Of a stretch of 64,000 nt of DNA, positions 10,638 through 21,494 are shown in pieces. The position numbers and the translations under genes are program-made. The number at the start of each line of letters is the position of its first letter. Position 1 is the first letter of the stretch. Source of the DNA: Neofusicoccum parvum (lineage: Eukaryota > Ascomycota > Dothideomycetes > Botryosphaeriales > Botryosphaeriaceae); assembly GCA_020912385.1 (NCBI GenBank), contig CP087206.1:1674001-1738000 (forward strand). Direction: 5' to 3'. A model generated the notes under the pieces. The model was given only the letters and a program-made list of their open reading frames with translations, did no database searches and was not told where the DNA came from.

Positions 10638-12405
10638 CTATGCGACAAGCTTCCCTTGCGCGTCTCCAGCGCCCTTGTTCTCAAACTTGGCGCACTCCTC
10701 GAATGGGCAGTCGTGAACTCCGCCAGCAAGGTCCTTCAACGACTTCTGCGGGCTAATCTCTTCTTCTTCTTCTTGGACGGCCTCGAGACCTCCGTGCACG
10801 TGCCCGTCTGGGACGGGGGAGCGCATGTACAAGGGCTCCGTCTGCCCGGACTCTCTGGCCCCCGTTTCCACGGTCGGCGGATGCACCCACGTCGTCTCCA
10901 TGCCCTCAAAGCCCTCCCCCGTCACATATCTTCTCTCATCGCCTTCCACTCCATGGAACTCTCGCGCGGTGAATTGGCGAGGCCCCACGGGCGCCTCATC
11001 GTCTCTAGTGAACCTAGATACTACCTCAGCGACGAGCCAGTTTCTTGCCTGATCGTCGTTGCTGCGACCGGGAATTTCTACCTCGGGCATTTCTCTGAGC
11101 TCGCCGTCCTCGGTAGGGACGAAGTGACGAGCAGGCAGTACTTCGACGTCGATTATCGGAAGCACCCGATGAAAGACATCGTGCGTATGAACTTCGCGGA
11201 ATATTTGTTCCTCGCGAATGTGGTGAACCTCCGGGTGGATCGTTTCATGGGTAACCGCTGTTAACACGAATGGTAAGCGACCGGTGTTCATTTAGAGGTC
11301 TATTCAGGCCTGGTTTACCTGGGGCATACCGGGAATGGTAGGCGATGTCTTCGGTATCTCTCAGGTCAACAACACCATCCAGGCTTTGTTTGGGAGTGTC
11401 GTCGATGAGGTAAGACTGCGAGGCTCGATCCATGTCGTACCCGTCCATCCCATTCATCATTCCGAAATAGCCGGGTATTCTCGCGGGTTCTTGCACACTG
11501 TAGTCATTCCTTGGGTTGCTGAAATTGCGCAGGCCCCTGTGACCTTTCTTCCTTCTCAGAGACGCCGGGTTGCGCTTCTGTCCGTGCTCTCCCGAGGCCT
11601 CTTCATCGCTCGAATCCTCAAGAAAGAGCCTGGATTGTGTGTTTGCAGACCTCACCGGCAACAATTCCGGGAAGGCGTCACCGTCAGACAAGGAGAAACT
11701 TTGCCTGTCGCGTCGACTGCTTGTCCTAGGAGGTATTGCTAACGGAGCAGTGTCGGCCACAGCATATCGGCCTGCAGTATTCTCGGCATGACTGATGACC
11801 GGACCTGTAGGTGGCTTCGGAAAATGCTCCGTCAAATTCCTATCCGCTACATCTTCTCCATAGCGACTATCCCCTCCAAGCGAAATCTTCCTGAGGCTTT
11901 CGGTGACATCGCCGTCGATGTTGGCATTGGCATTGTTGCTGGAACTGCCGTTGGTGTTGGAATTTTCCGAGGTGTCGGCGCTGCTGTGGACATCACGCCA
12001 GTATCTCGCATCGTCACTTGTCACCGCGGTGCCAGGCAACGGGGGCGAGGCGATCGGCGGCATGGCGATTATCGTCTTTGGCCTTCCACTCAAAGCCAAG
12101 CTCAGGTCTGGACGCCCTCGGGTTGCTGAATCGGAGGCGGCCTTTCTCAGGCGGGTCTGGCGTGGACGCCCATAGGACGAGCCTACAGATACAGAGCGCT
12201 GGTGTCTTGTTGCACTAGCACGCTCTTCGCAGGCGTTTAGGGGACCGCCGGGGTGATAGGAAAAGTCGCCGTGCAACGGCGCGTCTCCTTTGCGAGGAGG
12301 AGTGCCTGGAACAGCGTCGCGGTAGGGGAACGACTGGGGTGGCTTGAAGTCCTTGTCGGTGCTGCGGTATCGTCTGTGGAAGAGTCGCTTGATTGCGTCA
12401 CCCAT
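10638..12405 (-). CDS. Ser-rich protein with His-rich stress/allergen-like C-terminal module
   Basis: Function is unknown. Exons are 12405-11319 and 11257-10638; the donor GTAAAC and acceptor TTAACAG give the in-frame join YAP|AVTHETIHPE, for 568 aa. Residues 1-360 are a basic, Ser/Arg/Asn-rich, apparently disordered region. The second exon is quite different: a His/Glu/Val-rich block (THETIHPEVHHIREEQ, REVHTHDVFHRVLP, DVEVLPARHFVP) followed by an acidic tail with a poly-Glu stretch. No signal peptide or membrane segment is visible. The block resembles the N-terminal half of the divergent neighbour at 13465 (shared pattern E-[VI]-H, V-x-P, D-x-EVLP, H), so the two are probably paralogous in this module. 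Start ATG at 12405 begins MGDAIKRLFHRRYRS. Confidence 0.75.
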
Positions 12406-13464
12406 TAGGAGCTCCTGTCTTCGCAGTGTGCACGGAAGAAACGTGGTGAGGAGGTAGGGATGGGCAGAGCTGCAGGATTCGGGTCAAAGGCGACAGGCGC
12501 TGCGAGTCGAAGGCTGGAGCCGTCTCGTCGGCGACCCCGCAATGGCTGGGCGCTCATAACATCGCACATGCCGCCGGAATGAGGAGCACAGGCCGGAAGG
12601 GGAACTCAGGAGCCTCGAAAACGCGGTTGACGATGACATCACCAGCGCTAGCAGCGCAACTGGCCACTCAGCGACGGCGCCGCGGAGAAAGCACCGCCTC
12701 AACCGTGGGTGTGCGACGAGCTCGACGCCGTGGCTGCGGCGCCGTCTGACAGCCATCGTGGTGTCCCGGCCCAGCTGAGCGATTCCTGGTCGATGGGTCC
12801 AGACACCGCGTAGTCAGCGGCCAGTCCCGCGGTGATGACACAAGCGGGCGCGCCGGCGCGTCTCCGCCCTCCGCGCCAGCGCTCAATTGGGTATTTGACA
12901 TGCAGGAGATCTGATAATCGACGGCAGGCATCGCACTTGTGCTCTTGCAGCTAGGGCCTCGCGCAATACAAGCTCGATCTCGGCATCTGATTGGGACCGG
13001 CACATCGCGCGATCCCTGTGGCTGATCGTCGTCTCCAGACGTGCACTCTCTTACGACGGCTCGCAGTGTCGACACAGCCAAGCGAGTCGATCCGCTGCTA
13101 TCTCTTAGCTCGGCGCCGCCCTGTCACCTATTGGTGCTGAGGTGCTTGATGCGTGCATTCGTCGTGATACCGGCGCCACGCATCAACAACCCGCTTGTGG
13201 CTTTGACAGTTCCCTAAAGCAGCCATTCAGATCCGGGCCCATTGGTGTATTTGCTTCTGGAGCATCGTCACCGACCCCTATGATGTATGATCAACTATGA
13301 CGACTTCAACGGACCGAGCTCCTTCAACTTGTTATAAGCAGTCATGATGTCTCGACTTTCCAGTACTCCATCAAGCCTCAACTCAACCGCAACTCCCAAA
13401 GTACCCTCCCACGTACCTCAGATTTTACACCAACCCCACTTACAACATCACCACAACTGCAACA
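12406..13464. promoter_or_regulatory. Divergent promoter of the two His-rich genes
   Basis: 1.06 kb between divergent starts at 12405 and 13465. It contains two ATTGG (inverted CCAAT) motifs near 13132 and 13242, a CCCCT stress-response-like element near 13275, and a TATA box on the + side at 13333. No gene is visible inside. Confidence 0.5.
13333..13338 (+). promoter_or_regulatory. TATA box of His-rich allergen-like gene
   Basis: TATAAG 127-132 bp upstream of the ATG at 13465. Two ATGs at 13344 and 13347 lie too close to the TATA box to be in the transcript. Confidence 0.45.
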
Positions 13465-14701
13465 ATGGAGAAAGCCAAGGCTGCCGTTTCCGACTTTATG
13501 AGCAAGGCCGGTCACCACGACACCACCGTCCACGAGAATGTCGCTCCGGCTGTCCAGCATCAGACGGTGAAACCCGAGAAGCACGAGAAGGTCACTACCG
13601 CTGTCGACAAGGAGATCCACCAGGATCACTATCACACCTCTGTGCAGCCTGTGCACGACCGCGAGGTTCTCCCCGAAAAGCACCATCACAACCTTGTTGG
13701 TGTCGAGCACCGCCAGTTCGAGCACGGGAATGACCATGACGTCAAGACGCGTCTGGAGCAAGAGGCTGCACAATTCAAGGACAAGACTGAGACCAGCGCT
13801 ACTCGTGAGACTCGATCTGCTGCGCCCCAGGTTGGCGGCGAGCACATCCACCACCATGTCCATGAGACTATTCAACCCATTGTGCACAAAGGTTAGCCAA
13901 TCTCCTCACCTTATTTGCGTTTCCCTTCAATGTCAAGTTATTAACATTCACACAGAAACAATTGAACCTCATGTCGTCCACACAACTGTTCCCATCCATG
14001 AGGTGCACCACAACGCCGCCCAGCACCACTCCAGCTCCGCCCTCCCAGCCGTCAGCATGGCCGACTTCAAGAAGCAAGGCGGTGTGCTGACCGGCCGCGA
14101 GGAGCGCTACGACGGCTTCGAAGGCGAGCCCCGCAACATTGGAGGTACCAGCAGCGCCGGCGGCGCCCTCAGGGGCGACCACAGCATCGCCGGCGACCGC
14201 GGCAGCGGCCTGACCGGCACCGGCTCGCACTCACACACCCACCACACGGGCGGTCACGGCGTCGGCAGCGGCATCACCGGCAACACTGCTGGCTCCCGCA
14301 CCACCGGCGAGGCCATCGGCACCGGTCTTGCGTCCGGCACCGGCTCGCACGCTCACGGCGAGCACACCCACGGCACCAGCGGCACGCACTTCGACCGTGC
14401 CAACGAAGGCAGCACCACCGGTGGCAACGGCCTGACTGGCTCGAACACGCGTCACGCTGGCGAGCACGGTGTTGGCAGCGGTCTGGCCGGGTCTCACGGC
14501 GCGGGCAACAAGGCTGGTGTTGCGGGCATCGCATCGGGCACCGGCGCGACTGGTGCTGCTGGTTCGCACAGCTCGGGCCAGCATGGCAGTGGTGCGTACG
14601 ATGACTCGACAACGACGCAGAAGAGCAAGCCGAGTCTGTTGCAGAAGTTGAACCCTCTGGCGGATGCGGATGGTGATGGCAAGAAGGGGTTCATGGATTA
14701 A
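13465..14701 (+). CDS. His-rich, Gly-rich stress/allergen-like protein
   Basis: Comparable fungal proteins are usually annotated only as allergen- or stress-like; a biochemical role is not known. Exons are 13465-13891 and 13956-14701, joined as VHK|ETIEPHVVH, giving 390 aa. Residues 1-175 are charged and His-rich, with repeated V-H-x-x-x-x-P-V-x-H units (HENVAPAVQHQTVKP, VHETIQPIVHKETIEP). Residues 190-360 are a low-complexity Gly/Thr/His region with recurrent GHGVGSG or EHGVGSG units. The C-terminus is a short conserved-looking tail (LLQKLNPLADADGDGKKGF) with an EF-loop-like DADGDG. There is no signal peptide. The protein is very hydrophilic, like dehydrins or LEA proteins, so a desiccation or stress role is plausible but inferred. 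Confidence 0.8.
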
Positions 14702-15321
14702 GGGTTACGGCTCACGATAGCGAGGTGTTTAGTCTGACGTGTGTACTATAGTCAATATTGTTGTTACGTAAAGAAATGACAATTGAGTGAATAAGCTTCC
14801 GTCCTGTTAATGATCAGTAGACGTGAATATCAATCCTTCTCTCTTGACCCCTCCCTGCTCCACTATCACGTCCGCCAAAAAATTCTCTATCCATTCCGAC
14901 TGTGGAACATTATTATTGCGCCAGTCCCTCAATGGACTTGAAGTCGTTCTGTTCCTTCTGTTCCTTTTCCTTCAGTTCTATCATTCAACTGCTTGTATTC
15001 TTTGCTTCAACCGCCGGCCTTGTTATTACACCGAACTGTGTCACAATAGCGGCTCAAAGCCAGAGAGGATTTCACCGTTGTCTAAACGGGCACTGAATGC
15101 CGAGCATTGCCTCAGATGGCAGTGGCTCACAACCGCGGTGAGATGATTCCAGTTGTCATGCGCAGTTGTGATCTGCAAACTCGAAGCATGGCCCCCACCC
15201 GTCGCCGGCCACAGTCCTGCAGCCTGGCCGACCTTGCCCCGCCACAATCCTCCCGGGCCTGACTTCTGTAGATCCTGAATCGTGTTTCGACGCTGCGCCA
15301 CCATCCCGGGTGTCTGCCTAA
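14702..15321. other. 620-bp spacer, 3' UTR and promoter of NLR-like gene
   Basis: Pyrimidine-rich AT-leaning stretch at 14820-15000, then GC-rich sequence up to the NLR-like ATG. No gene was seen. Confidence 0.5.
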
Positions 15322-18309
15322 ATGGTATATCACCACCACAATGCCACGCAGCCAGCACTACCAATTTCAACAACTCCAGCCATGGACGACCCCACGCCAG
15401 CCCACGTCAACCCCGATGCCCCCATCGACCCCAAAACCGTCTTCCAGCTAAAAGGCATACCAGCCACCATCCACGGCAAGGAGCCCACCAAAGCCGACGC
15501 CGTCGCCCTCCTCACGCAAGCCTGGCCACGCTGCCAGGACGCCCGCATCGCCATCCGCACGCTCTCCACCGACCCGTCCTCGCCCTCCACCCTAACCGCC
15601 ACCCTCAACTTCACCGCCGCCCGCGCCGACAACCCCCCCACCTCCGCCACCACCCCTCCCGCCGTCACCCTCCCGCCAGACCACTCCGACAACCCGCCCT
15701 CCCCCACCACCCTAACCCTCACCCCCGCCTTCCTCACCCCCGCCCAATCCACCACCCTCCACGCCCTCCGCTCCCCCCGCCCACCTCCCCCCTCGAACCC
15801 GCCCCCCTGCGCCTGGCTCCCCGCCCACCCAGCCTTCACCACCTGGCTCGACGGCGACGCCAGCAACGTGCTCCGCCTGCGCGGCCCCGCCGGCGCCGGC
15901 AAGACCGCCGCCGCGAGGAGCGTCGCGCGGCACCTGCGCGAGGCGCCCGTCGTCGACGGGGAGGAGCGCCTGGTGCTGACGCACTTCGGCGCCGACGCGC
16001 CGTGGCGCGGGTTGCTGGCGCAGCTGCTGCCGCTGTGGCCGGAGCGGGTGGGGGAGGCGGTGAGGAGGGGTAGGGGTGGTGGGGAGGAGGCGGCGGCGGC
16101 GGCGGGGTTTTTGGGGGTGTTGGCGGAGGGGGAGGGGGAGGTGGGTGGGGTGGTGGTTGTGGTGGGTGGGGTGGAGGGGATGGGAGAGGGGGGGAGGGAG
16201 GTGGTGAGGGAGTTGAGGAAGTTGGCATGGAGGGGGGAGGTGAAAGTGTGTTTTTCGGAGAGGGGGGTGGAAGGGGAGGAGGAGGGGGAGGAGTGCGTTG
16301 TCGATGTTGCGGAGTGGAATGGGGATGATATCCGCAGGGTTGTGCACGGGCGGCTGTGGTGTGAGGGGGAGGAGTGTGGATTGGACCACATGCGGATTGA
16401 GGAGGAGGTTGTGCAGCGGGCCGCGGGGAATTTCCAGTGGGCGAGTGTTGTGGCGGAGGAGCTGGCCGGGCTGAGGAGAAGCGGGCAAACACTTTCAATG
16501 CTCCTGGAGAAGTTGGCAACCATGCCCTCTGATCTGGATCAACTCTACGGCAGCATGCTCGGGCAGATTGATCAGGACAAACGGCCGCAAGCACTGCGGC
16601 TCTTCCGATGGATGCAATCCGCACAAGAACCTCTTTCGATCACGGAGCTCCAGCACGCCATGATGTTGGATTCGGATATCCGTTACACTTCGATTGAAGA
16701 GTACGAGAAAGACCCGGGCTTCGTCCATATCTCAGACATGGCGTCACACATTAAGAAACTGTCAAGAGGCCTCGTGGCAGTGGAAGAGTACAGCGACCGA
16801 CCCCACCCCGACACTCCAGCTGATCGTCGAGTCTGGCCCATCCACCAATCTGTTTCGGAATACCTCTTCCAGCGTGGTGGTCTTGCTCTTCTTGCTGGCC
16901 CAGATGTCGAACCGTCTTTGGAGAGCAGTCTTCTCAACATCTCCAGGTGTTGCATACGGTATTTGAAGATGAGAGAGGTTGTCGAGGAGACGCAGAAGAG
17001 ACTGGACTTTGCGGAAGCCATGCTGGAGATCGGCAACGACATCGAGTCCGGACAATCTCTAGAAAATCCCGGGGCTCTGGCCGCTCTATCAAGGAAGATC
17101 GAGGATGTTGCCGAGGCCTGGAATCTGGATCTCGAACCCGACCACGGCCTCCAGGACGCCAACGACCTCCCGCCGTCAGAAGCAAGCTCTCGCATCCAAA
17201 CAACATTCTCCTGGCTCGCCGCGACCATCGCCCGCCAAACCACCTGCAACTTCCCCTTCGCCTCCCACGCCGTCCACTCCCTCCACACCCACCTCCTCAC
17301 CGTCGACCGCGCCGGCCTCCCCCACCCCGACCTCACCTCCCCGCACACCTGGTCGCCGTCCACCAACTTCCTCGACAGCTGGCGCCACCTCGCCCTCCTC
17401 CTCCACCCCCTCCACCCACCCACCCCCTTCTCCGCCCCGCCCCCACCCCCTCCCCCCCGCTCCACCACCCCCCTCCACCACATCGCCCGCCACGCCCTCC
17501 TCTCCTCCCTCCCCCCCGCCCTCACCACCGCACCCCCCACCCACCTCGTCCACCGCGACGCCACCGCCCACACCCCCCTCACCACCGCCCTGACCTCCCA
17601 CCCCCACGCCGTCCCGTCCCTCATCACCCCGCTCCTCGCCCACCCCGCCACCGACCCCGCCACCCCCGACCCCGCCGGCCGCGTCCCCCTCAGCCTCGCC
17701 GCCCAAGCCGGCAGCCTGCCCGCCGTGGACGCGCTCCTGCGCTGCGCGGCCGCGGCGGAGACGCTGGACCGGCCGGACGCGGCGGGGCGGGCGCCGCTGA
17801 GCTACGCGGCGGAGGCGGGGGCGCGGGGGGTGGTGGAGAGGCTGTTGGGAGCGGGCGGGGCGGTGGAGGTGGGGAGGGTGGATGGGGCGGGGAGGACGGC
17901 GGTGGGGTGGGCGGTGGTGGGGGGGTATGCTGGGGTGGTGGGGGTGCTGGGTGGGGGGGTGGAGGGCGGGGTGTTGGAGTGGGCGGTAAGGAGGGGGGAG
18001 GTGAGGTTGGTGAAGGGGGCGTTGGAGGAGGAGGAGGGGGAGGGGGGGACGTATGCGCGGGTGGAGGTGTTGAGGCGGGTGAGGGAGATGGTGGGGGTGG
18101 TTGGGGGGGATGAGGAGGAAGGGGATCCGGTGGAGGAGGCGAGGGTTTGGTTGAGGCAGAATTTGTGGAGGTTTGAGGAGAGGGCGGAGAGGAAGGAGGA
18201 GATTTGGAGGTTGATGGCGGAGAGGAGGAAGAAGAAGGAGAGGGAGGAGAGGTTGGCGGTGGTTGCGAGCAATCAGGGACCGGGGAAGAAGATTAATTCG
18301 CGGCTTTGA
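15322..18309 (+). CDS. NLR-like P-loop NTPase with C-terminal ankyrin repeats
   Basis: Fungal NLR-like proteins act in non-self recognition and regulated cell death; a specific role here is unknown. It is a single exon of 995 aa. Layout: an N-terminal domain (about residues 30-100) with FQLKGIPATIH and IRTLSTDPSS as in several fungal NLRs; a Pro/Thr-rich linker; a P-loop GPAGAGKT at about residues 188-195; a hydrophobic strand VVVVVGG where Walker B is expected but without the Asp; a winged-helix-like segment (LRLFRWMQSAQEPLSITEL); a long helical region; about four degenerate ankyrin repeats (residues 745-880, AGRVPLSLAAQAGSLPAVDALL and AGRAPLSYAAEAG); and a charged coiled-coil tail. Met21 (ATG at 15382) is an alternative start. 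Base composition swings between C-rich and G-rich blocks. Confidence 0.85.
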   Translation: MVYHHHNATQPALPISTTPAMDDPTPAHVNPDAPIDPKTVFQLKGIPATIHGKEPTKADAVALLTQAWPRCQDARIAIRTLSTDPSSPSTLTATLNFTAARADNPPTSATTPPAVTLPPDHSDNPPSPTTLTLTPAFLTPAQSTTLHALRSPRPPPPSNPPPCAWLPAHPAFTTWLDGDASNVLRLRGPAGAGKTAAARSVARHLREAPVVDGEERLVLTHFGADAPWRGLLAQLLPLWPERVGEAVRRGRGGGEEAAAAAGFLGVLAEGEGEVGGVVVVVGGVEGMGEGGREVVRELRKLAWRGEVKVCFSERGVEGEEEGEECVVDVAEWNGDDIRRVVHGRLWCEGEECGLDHMRIEEEVVQRAAGNFQWASVVAEELAGLRRSGQTLSMLLEKLATMPSDLDQLYGSMLGQIDQDKRPQALRLFRWMQSAQEPLSITELQHAMMLDSDIRYTSIEEYEKDPGFVHISDMASHIKKLSRGLVAVEEYSDRPHPDTPADRRVWPIHQSVSEYLFQRGGLALLAGPDVEPSLESSLLNISRCCIRYLKMREVVEETQKRLDFAEAMLEIGNDIESGQSLENPGALAALSRKIEDVAEAWNLDLEPDHGLQDANDLPPSEASSRIQTTFSWLAATIARQTTCNFPFASHAVHSLHTHLLTVDRAGLPHPDLTSPHTWSPSTNFLDSWRHLALLLHPLHPPTPFSAPPPPPPPRSTTPLHHIARHALLSSLPPALTTAPPTHLVHRDATAHTPLTTALTSHPHAVPSLITPLLAHPATDPATPDPAGRVPLSLAAQAGSLPAVDALLRCAAAAETLDRPDAAGRAPLSYAAEAGARGVVERLLGAGGAVEVGRVDGAGRTAVGWAVVGGYAGVVGVLGGGVEGGVLEWAVRRGEVRLVKGALEEEEGEGGTYARVEVLRRVREMVGVVGGDEEEGDPVEEARVWLRQNLWRFEERAERKEEIWRLMAERRKKKEREERLAVVASNQGPGKKINSRL

Positions 18310-18510
18310 CGGACCCTTTCAAGATGAGATTCCGTCTTGATAGATTGAGCCATGTTCTAGATTTAGTATTATACATGTAGATCTACCGTACTGGTACATC
18401 GATTAGTTTGTAATAGTAGAGACAGTATTTCTCCAGCCACGCCGTGACTTGCCTGTAAAGCACTCAGGTATCCGCCTGACTAACGCCACGCTGTGTCCCA
18501 ACCAAGCACC

Positions 18511-20407
18511 TCAGAAGTCCTTCCGGGCATGCTTGCTCATCTTCCGCAACCTCTCACCGTAGTAATACAACGCAAACGGGATCGGGATGAACGCGATGCC
18601 CAAGAACGCAAGCGTGCTGCTCGCCCAATCGACGCCCAACTGTGGCACACCTCGTCAGCAATCCGGCAAAAAAGACAGCACGTTGAGAAAGCACCCACCT
18701 TCCGGTACATCGCAGTGGCGAACAGCGGGAAGCCGGCGCCGAACGAGCTCCTCATGATGTCGTTCCCAGCCAGCACGCTCGCCACGTAAGCCGGGTAGGC
18801 GTCGGCCAGGTAGTTCAGCACGGAGTTGAACAGCAGGGTGGCGCCGATGCTGAACCAGGCGCTGCCGATGATGGGCATGATCCAGTGCACGCCGGCGCGG
18901 CCGCTCCACCCGAACCAGAACAGGCAGACGGGGATGCAGAAGGCGCCGAAGAAGGCGGGGATCAGCCGCTTCTCGGGCTGGATCTCGTCGTTGGCGTTGA
19001 ACTGCTTCTCCTGGACCTTGTAGAGGTAGAGGAAGAAGGGCGGGATGGTGACGAGGGCGCCGACGAAGATGCCGAGGTAGGCGAGGCCCTGCTGGCCGAG
19101 GTCGAAGCCGTGGATCTCGACGAAGACGATGGGGAAGGATTCGAACCAGATGTAGAGGAGGCCGTAGACGAGGGCGATGTAGAGGTTGAGGAGGAAGACC
19201 ATGGGTTCGGTGAAGTTGAGGGTAAAGGGACGGACAAGGGTCATGAGGGCAATCTGGACAGATATCAGTATCCACTACACAACAAGAGATATACTGGGAA
19301 ACGCACGTCCTTGCCGGTCATGTTCTCGGCCATGATCTCGGGCTCGCACTTCAGCTTCTGGTTCCCGGTCAGCTTGCGCAGCCGCTTCGTCCGACGGTAC
19401 AAGATGTTGGTCGAGCTGGTCTCGGGCAGGAAGAAGAAGATGAAGACGAGGCAGAAGCCAGAGAGCCACATGAGCTCCCAGATGGTCCACGTCCAGCCCT
19501 TTGCCTGCGCGGCGAAGCCACCAACGAGCGGACCCATGGTGGGGCCGCAGACGGCAGCGATGCCCCAGATGGCCATGCCGTAGGCGCGCTTGCGCGGGGC
19601 ATACATGTCGCCGATGCTGGCGCCACCGGTGGCCAGGACGGGAGAGCCGAAGAAGCCAGTCAGGAAGCGGAAGGCGAGCAGCATGCCGAAGTTGACGGCC
19701 AGGGCGGTGGGGACCTGGAAGATGACGAAAACGGCGAGGGTGGAAAAGTAAATGGGGTTCCGTCCGATGTATGGGATCTCCGACATGGGTGCCCACATCA
19801 TCTGCGCAGGTGTGAGAACGAGTTGAGGGCAGCATTGAGGGCTGGGAGCTTACCGGGCCGAGACCGTAGCCGGCGACAAAGAGCGCCAGGCCGAGGATTG
19901 CGGCCACTTGGGAGACGCCGAACTCCCTCTCAATGTCCACGATGCCAGCGCTGTAGATTGCGGATCCGATGTAGATGCTGAAGGTCAGGAGACAGATCTC
20001 GAAGGTGACGAAGAACTTCTTGCCAATGGACCAGTTCTGCGGGTTCTGGGCAAGTGGTCAGCCAGTGATGTGCGTGTTGGGGGCGACCAGCATACTTCAG
20101 TGTCGTTCGGGCCCCACCAGGTCACCATCAACACATCCCGTCCATTCTCCGCATCTGCTTGGTCCCGCGGCGGTAAGGTGTCTGAGTCATCGCCTTCTTT
20201 CTCGGCGTCGACACTCCGCTTGCGCTCATCATCCGACTCTTCACGGGGAAGTGCTGGTTGGCGGGGTGCGGCGTCCTCTGGCTTTTCGTGGTCGACGTAC
20301 TGCTGCCACAGCGACGGATCGCGCTCTTCGGCATACTGCAGGTACTTTCCTCGCGAAACAAGGCGCACCAAGTGGCCGAAAATGGTGTCTTGGAAGATTT
20401 CCCTCAT
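18511..20407 (-). CDS. MFS multidrug/polyamine transporter, DHA1 type
   Basis: A 12-TM drug:proton antiporter of the DHA1 family (TPO/FLR1-like). Exons are 20407-20096, 20045-19854, 19801-19307, 19253-18699 and 18639-18511, all in phase 0, giving 560 aa. A long acidic cytosolic N-terminus (residues 1-105) ends in the family signature WGPNDTENPQNWS. Further motifs are GPMMWAPMSE (motif A region), FRFLTGFFGSPVLATGGAS, AAVCGPTMGPLVGGF (antiporter motif C), FFLPETSS before the central loop, and LFNSVLNYLADAYPAYVAS. The C-terminus is short and basic. Substrate cannot be read from the sequence; efflux of drugs, polyamines or metabolites is the usual role. The start is MREIFQDTIFGHL, the conserved opening of this subgroup. 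The F-box gene is divergent at 1.1 kb. Confidence 0.93.
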
Positions 20408-21494
20408 GGTCGGGAAGGAGATGAAGGGGCGGGGTATCACAGTCACACATGGACGGCAACGACGGGGTATAAAAGCAGACATGAGATGCAACACATGCAA
20501 GTGCTGCAAGCCCCAGACATCGTCATGGCAGTCCTACGAGGATTTCTCAGCTTGCACCAGCAGACGGGCCGGAGGTCGGAGCTCGGACATTCCGAGCGAG
20601 AAGGGTAGAGCGTCAGGTAAACAAGGCGAGAAGGCATTTGGAGGTTGTGAGTCTACCGGAGTCTATGACGTTGAGTTTTTCGGACAGCATGCAGCGGCCT
20701 CGTGTCTCGGGCATCGGCTGCAGGCGGAACAGCCAACAGTCGCAATCGGGGCCGAGCAGCCCGCCTGTCCCGCCCTGCCGATGCCAAGCCCTGATGGAGT
20801 CCGCCGGTGCAGGCGCTACGAGTACATGTGTCGCCGCCATCGCCACACCACCACAGCTGCTCGTCACTACTGGCTCTCGACGTGCCCTCGGCATGCCCCA
20901 ACGGGGCCCTCCGTCTGCCACCGCCAGCGTGGAAGCCTGCGGAGAGCTTATCGTGCGCCTCTGCAGCCTGCTGTGCCAGGATCACCGTTCTGGGCTCTCC
21001 GTGGCTTCCTGTCCATCTTACTCTATCACCAGCAGTCGCTGTTGCGAAACACCGAGACCGAACGACGGCCTCGGTCATGTGCTGTCTTAAAGCCTAAAAA
21101 GGGCCATGCTGTCCTGGCCGTCTTTGGTGCGCAGACAAGCTTTTCACTAGCTGCGAGCGAGTCGGCCTTAGCCATCAGGCGCTGTCTCTGCCTCAGGCAC
21201 CGCATGGCGCCAGACATCTATCGCCGGCCGTGGTTGCAACTCCCTCTGCCAAGCAGCCGTCACGCCTCGCATCCAGCACCTTGAGGACAGAGGCTGCCGA
21301 CTCTGGCTACTCTGTTGTCCGCCGCATACCTGTGGCCTGCTGCTCCGATTAGTCACGATGGCTCTCCGTCCATCAAGGTACCTGGATCATGGCCGCAACC
21401 GCCACCAGATATATCACCGACCATGTTGAATTCTCACCACATCTTCCTTACCTTCTGCAAAGAGATTCTCCCGCGCCCCCAACCACTAACAACA
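20408..21494. other. 1.1-kb divergent spacer, no supported gene
   Basis: Lies between MFS (-) and F-box (+) starts. A TATAAAA on the + strand at 20466 is followed after only about 15 nt by an ATG opening a long frame (to 21284), too close for a normal transcription start. The frame is Cys/Arg/Ser-rich and domain-less, so it is not called. Confidence 0.45.

Noticed and set aside
19137..19147. GGATTCGAACC, a match to the reverse complement of the tRNA box B consensus
   Set aside because: It lies inside exon 4 of the MFS transporter, encoding WFESF, and no acceptor stem or box A fits around it.
19908..21284. 458-codon open frame on the + strand with a TATAAAA at 20466
   Set aside because: Its first part is antisense to the MFS exons; the remainder is Cys/Arg/Ser-rich with no domain, and the TATA box is only about 15 nt before the nearest ATG.
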